Shown in pieces: positions 63,501 to 64,000 of a stretch of 64,000 nt of DNA. The first letter of the stretch is position 1, and each line of letters starts with the position of its first letter. Below the pieces are notes generated by a model. The model was not told where the DNA came from. It made no database searches and worked only from the letters and a program-made list of their open reading frames with translations. The translations under genes were made by a program, and so were the position numbers. This DNA comes from Ramlibacter aurantiacus. GTDB lineage: Bacteria > Pseudomonadota > Gammaproteobacteria > Burkholderiales > Burkholderiaceae_C. The stretch lies in contig NZ_JAEQNA010000012.1 of the NCBI RefSeq assembly GCF_016722895.1, forward strand, positions 34,904-98,903. The letters run 5' to 3'.

Positions 63501-64000
63501 GTGTCGAGCACGCCTGTACCGCCCGCCATTGAAGTGGCCATACCCGATCCAGCCCCGCCCAATGTTCGCGCCGACGTCTCGCCAGAGCTGCGCGATGCCC
63601 TGCTGGCGGTGGTCTCCGAGAAAACCGGTTACCCCACCGACATGCTGGACCTGTCGCTCGAGTTGGAAGCTGGCCTGGGCATCGATTCGATTAAGCGCGT
63701 GGAGATCCTCTCGGCCTTTCGCGAACGCATGCCTGGGCTGCCGGAGGTGGCGCCTTCGCAGCTGGCTGCGCTGAACACGCTGGGTGATGTGCTGGCGTTC
63801 ATGCAGGCGGCGGCGCCTGCGGCGAACGAACCCACCCCCTCCGTTCGGGCTGAGCCCTTCGACCAAGCTCAGGACAGGCTCGTCGAAGCCTTCGCGAACC
63901 CTTCGACCCTTCGACAAAGCTCAGGACAGGCAAGCTCAGGGCGAACGGAGGGGGCGGCTGCAGGGCAGACGACTGGGTCCAGCGAAGCCCTGCGCACCAC
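60516..64000 (+). CDS. PfaA-like type I polyketide / polyunsaturated fatty acid synthase, N-terminal part
   Basis: Starts at ATG 60516 with GGAGG at a good distance and runs open off the window (1161 codons seen). Domain order: ketosynthase with Cys214 in DAACASS, His349 in EAHGTGT and His390 in GHTKAAAG; acyltransferase with Ser675 in GHSFGE; then a Pro/Ala-rich linker and at least one acyl carrier protein with the phosphopantetheine Ser1058 in GIDSIKRVEIL. The KS opening (DVPPTHWLIEDYFDPNPSA) and the ACP signature are those of PfaA-type polyunsaturated fatty acid synthases. After the first ACP the linker is built from a dispersed repeat read in frame. It could still be another KS-AT-ACP synthase such as a heterocyst-glycolipid type. 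Confidence 0.85.
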   Translation, partial: MHAVPAGPARLATPVAVVGLGALFPGSADKIGFWRDILAGRDLVTDVPPTHWLIEDYFDPNPSAPDKIYAKRGAFLQASDFNPLEFAIPPANLPSTDTAQLLALLVAKQVLHDAAGTSFSKMDRSRMSVILGVASATELVTELSARMQRPVWAHALRQHGFDDAQVTAICDRISNQYVPWNENSFPGMLGNVVAGRIANRFDLAGTNCVIDAACASSLAALHLALLELESGHSDLVITGGVDALNDPLMYACFSKTPALSPTGDCRPFSAAADGTMLGEGLGMLALKRLSDAERDGDRIYAVIRGLGTSSDGQSKSIYAPVAEGQAKALRRSYAVAGYGPETVEMVEAHGTGTRAGDLAEFQGLTRVFGEAETGRTGWCALGSVKSQIGHTKAAAGIAGLFKAVMALHHKVLPPTIKVDQPSPALNLPASPFYLNTRARPWIRDSSHPRRASVSAFGFGGSNYHAALEEYTGPAPRRPRLRTQGHELLLVSASSAAQLIERCRALDLRPEVVAHAANQSLLAWSEGSHRLALVVSCDDAATTMTQALGRIERQPEQPFALPGGQVHYGVGASLGQVALLFSGQGSQYLEMGRDLAMSFDAAREVWDRAAGLGWGPNGLHGVVFPPPSFSDEERAQQERLLTETQWAQPAIGAVQLAQLALLRQVGIEPSAVAGHSFGEFTALAAAGSLSADDLLRVARRRGELMSGAATVPGAMTAVMNGPAGLEQQVQASGFGVVAANRNTPTQLVFSGDLRGIERLETWLAERQVEFRRLPVSTAFHSPLVAPAVEPLQAFLGGLDVRQPSLPVYANTTAQPYPAEPEAIRRQLAAQLASPVRFSEQIDNLYAAGVRVFLEVGPRGALSSFVEQTLSGRPHLAISLDRAGVDGVLMFCQALAKLAAAGVPMRPAELWREYAEPAAPAGKKPPLTVPILGVNYGRPYPPPPGTLPQRASSEPPAVALGAANAASPAAAELEFQQWMHHLNEAPAAQAAAPVAAAVSSTPVPPAIEVAIPDPAPPNVRADVSPELRDALLAVVSEKTGYPTDMLDLSLELEAGLGIDSIKRVEILSAFRERMPGLPEVAPSQLAALNTLGDVLAFMQAAAPAANEPTPSVRAEPFDQAQDRLVEAFANPSTLRQSSGQASSGRTEGAAAGQTTGSSEALRT
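63840..63949 (+). repeat. Dispersed repeat units read in frame inside the megasynthase
   Basis: Two units of the TTCGGGCTGAGC / TTCGACAAAGCTCAGGACAGG family lie here; the first matches the unit at 51745-51790 almost base for base. They lie between the ACP and the next part of the protein and are translated without a stop as a flexible linker (about residues 1109-1145). Confidence 0.85.

Overview
The window is GC-rich DNA (the long frames on both strands reflect the composition) with a gene order typical of Burkholderiales, most likely a Comamonadaceae member. The best pointers are acnB / CitE-like lyase / mdh / gntR / sdhCDABE / gltA, then leuC / small lipoprotein / leuD / leuB / asd / fimV / truA / trpF / trpB / trpA / accD, and glnA / DUF4124 protein / ntrB / ntrC. 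Two dispersed GC-rich repeat families of the kind seen in this family recur through the window. Genus cannot be fixed from what is visible. No tRNA, rRNA, CRISPR array or complete insertion sequence was recognised.

Layout. 1-6.5 kb: end of a probable MscS-type channel gene and an HDAC-family deacetylase (minus), facing a MoxR / DUF58 / transglutaminase operon and an MltB-type transglycosylase. 6.5-10 kb (minus): an orphan 514-residue protein with an internal duplication, DUF167, aroC and a CBS protein. 10.1-16 kb: exonuclease III, repeats, then the nitrogen-control block ntrC / ntrB / DUF4124 / glnA with a good sigma-54 promoter. 16-21 kb: CinA-like, sterol-desaturase-like, polysaccharide deacetylase, beta-propeller, hydrolase and pseudouridine synthase genes. 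21-25.5 kb: LysR regulator, class III CoA-transferase, HMG-CoA-lyase-like enzyme and Bug binding protein, probably one carboxylic-acid degradation unit. 25.5-26.5 kb: VapBC module and a 208-bp inverted-repeat-bounded element. 26.5-38.4 kb: TCA-cycle block. 38.5-51.7 kb: leucine, aspartate-semialdehyde and tryptophan biosynthesis with fimV, truA and accD. 51.7-55.6 kb: repeat cluster, YggT, LON-domain protein, glutathione peroxidase and lysS.

55.6-64 kb is different in character. It holds a catalase-like heme protein with a partial paralog behind it, an FAD enzyme resembling polyenoic fatty acid isomerase, an unrecognised gene split by a 21-G homopolymer, a 710-bp stretch with no convincing gene, and the first 1161 codons of a PfaA-like (polyunsaturated fatty acid synthase type) KS-AT-ACP megasynthase running off the window. 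Taken together these suggest a multi-enzyme lipid pathway: a synthase making a polyunsaturated chain plus an isomerase and a heme enzyme that could modify it. Two homopolymeric tracts, (C)13 and (G)21, lie in coding sequence here and could make the locus phase-variable. This is the part of the window most worth a second look.

Start codons were chosen from ribosome-binding sites, family N-termini and signal peptides, and often lie inside longer open frames. Long frames antisense to aconitase, leuB/asd, fimV and others were treated as composition shadows.
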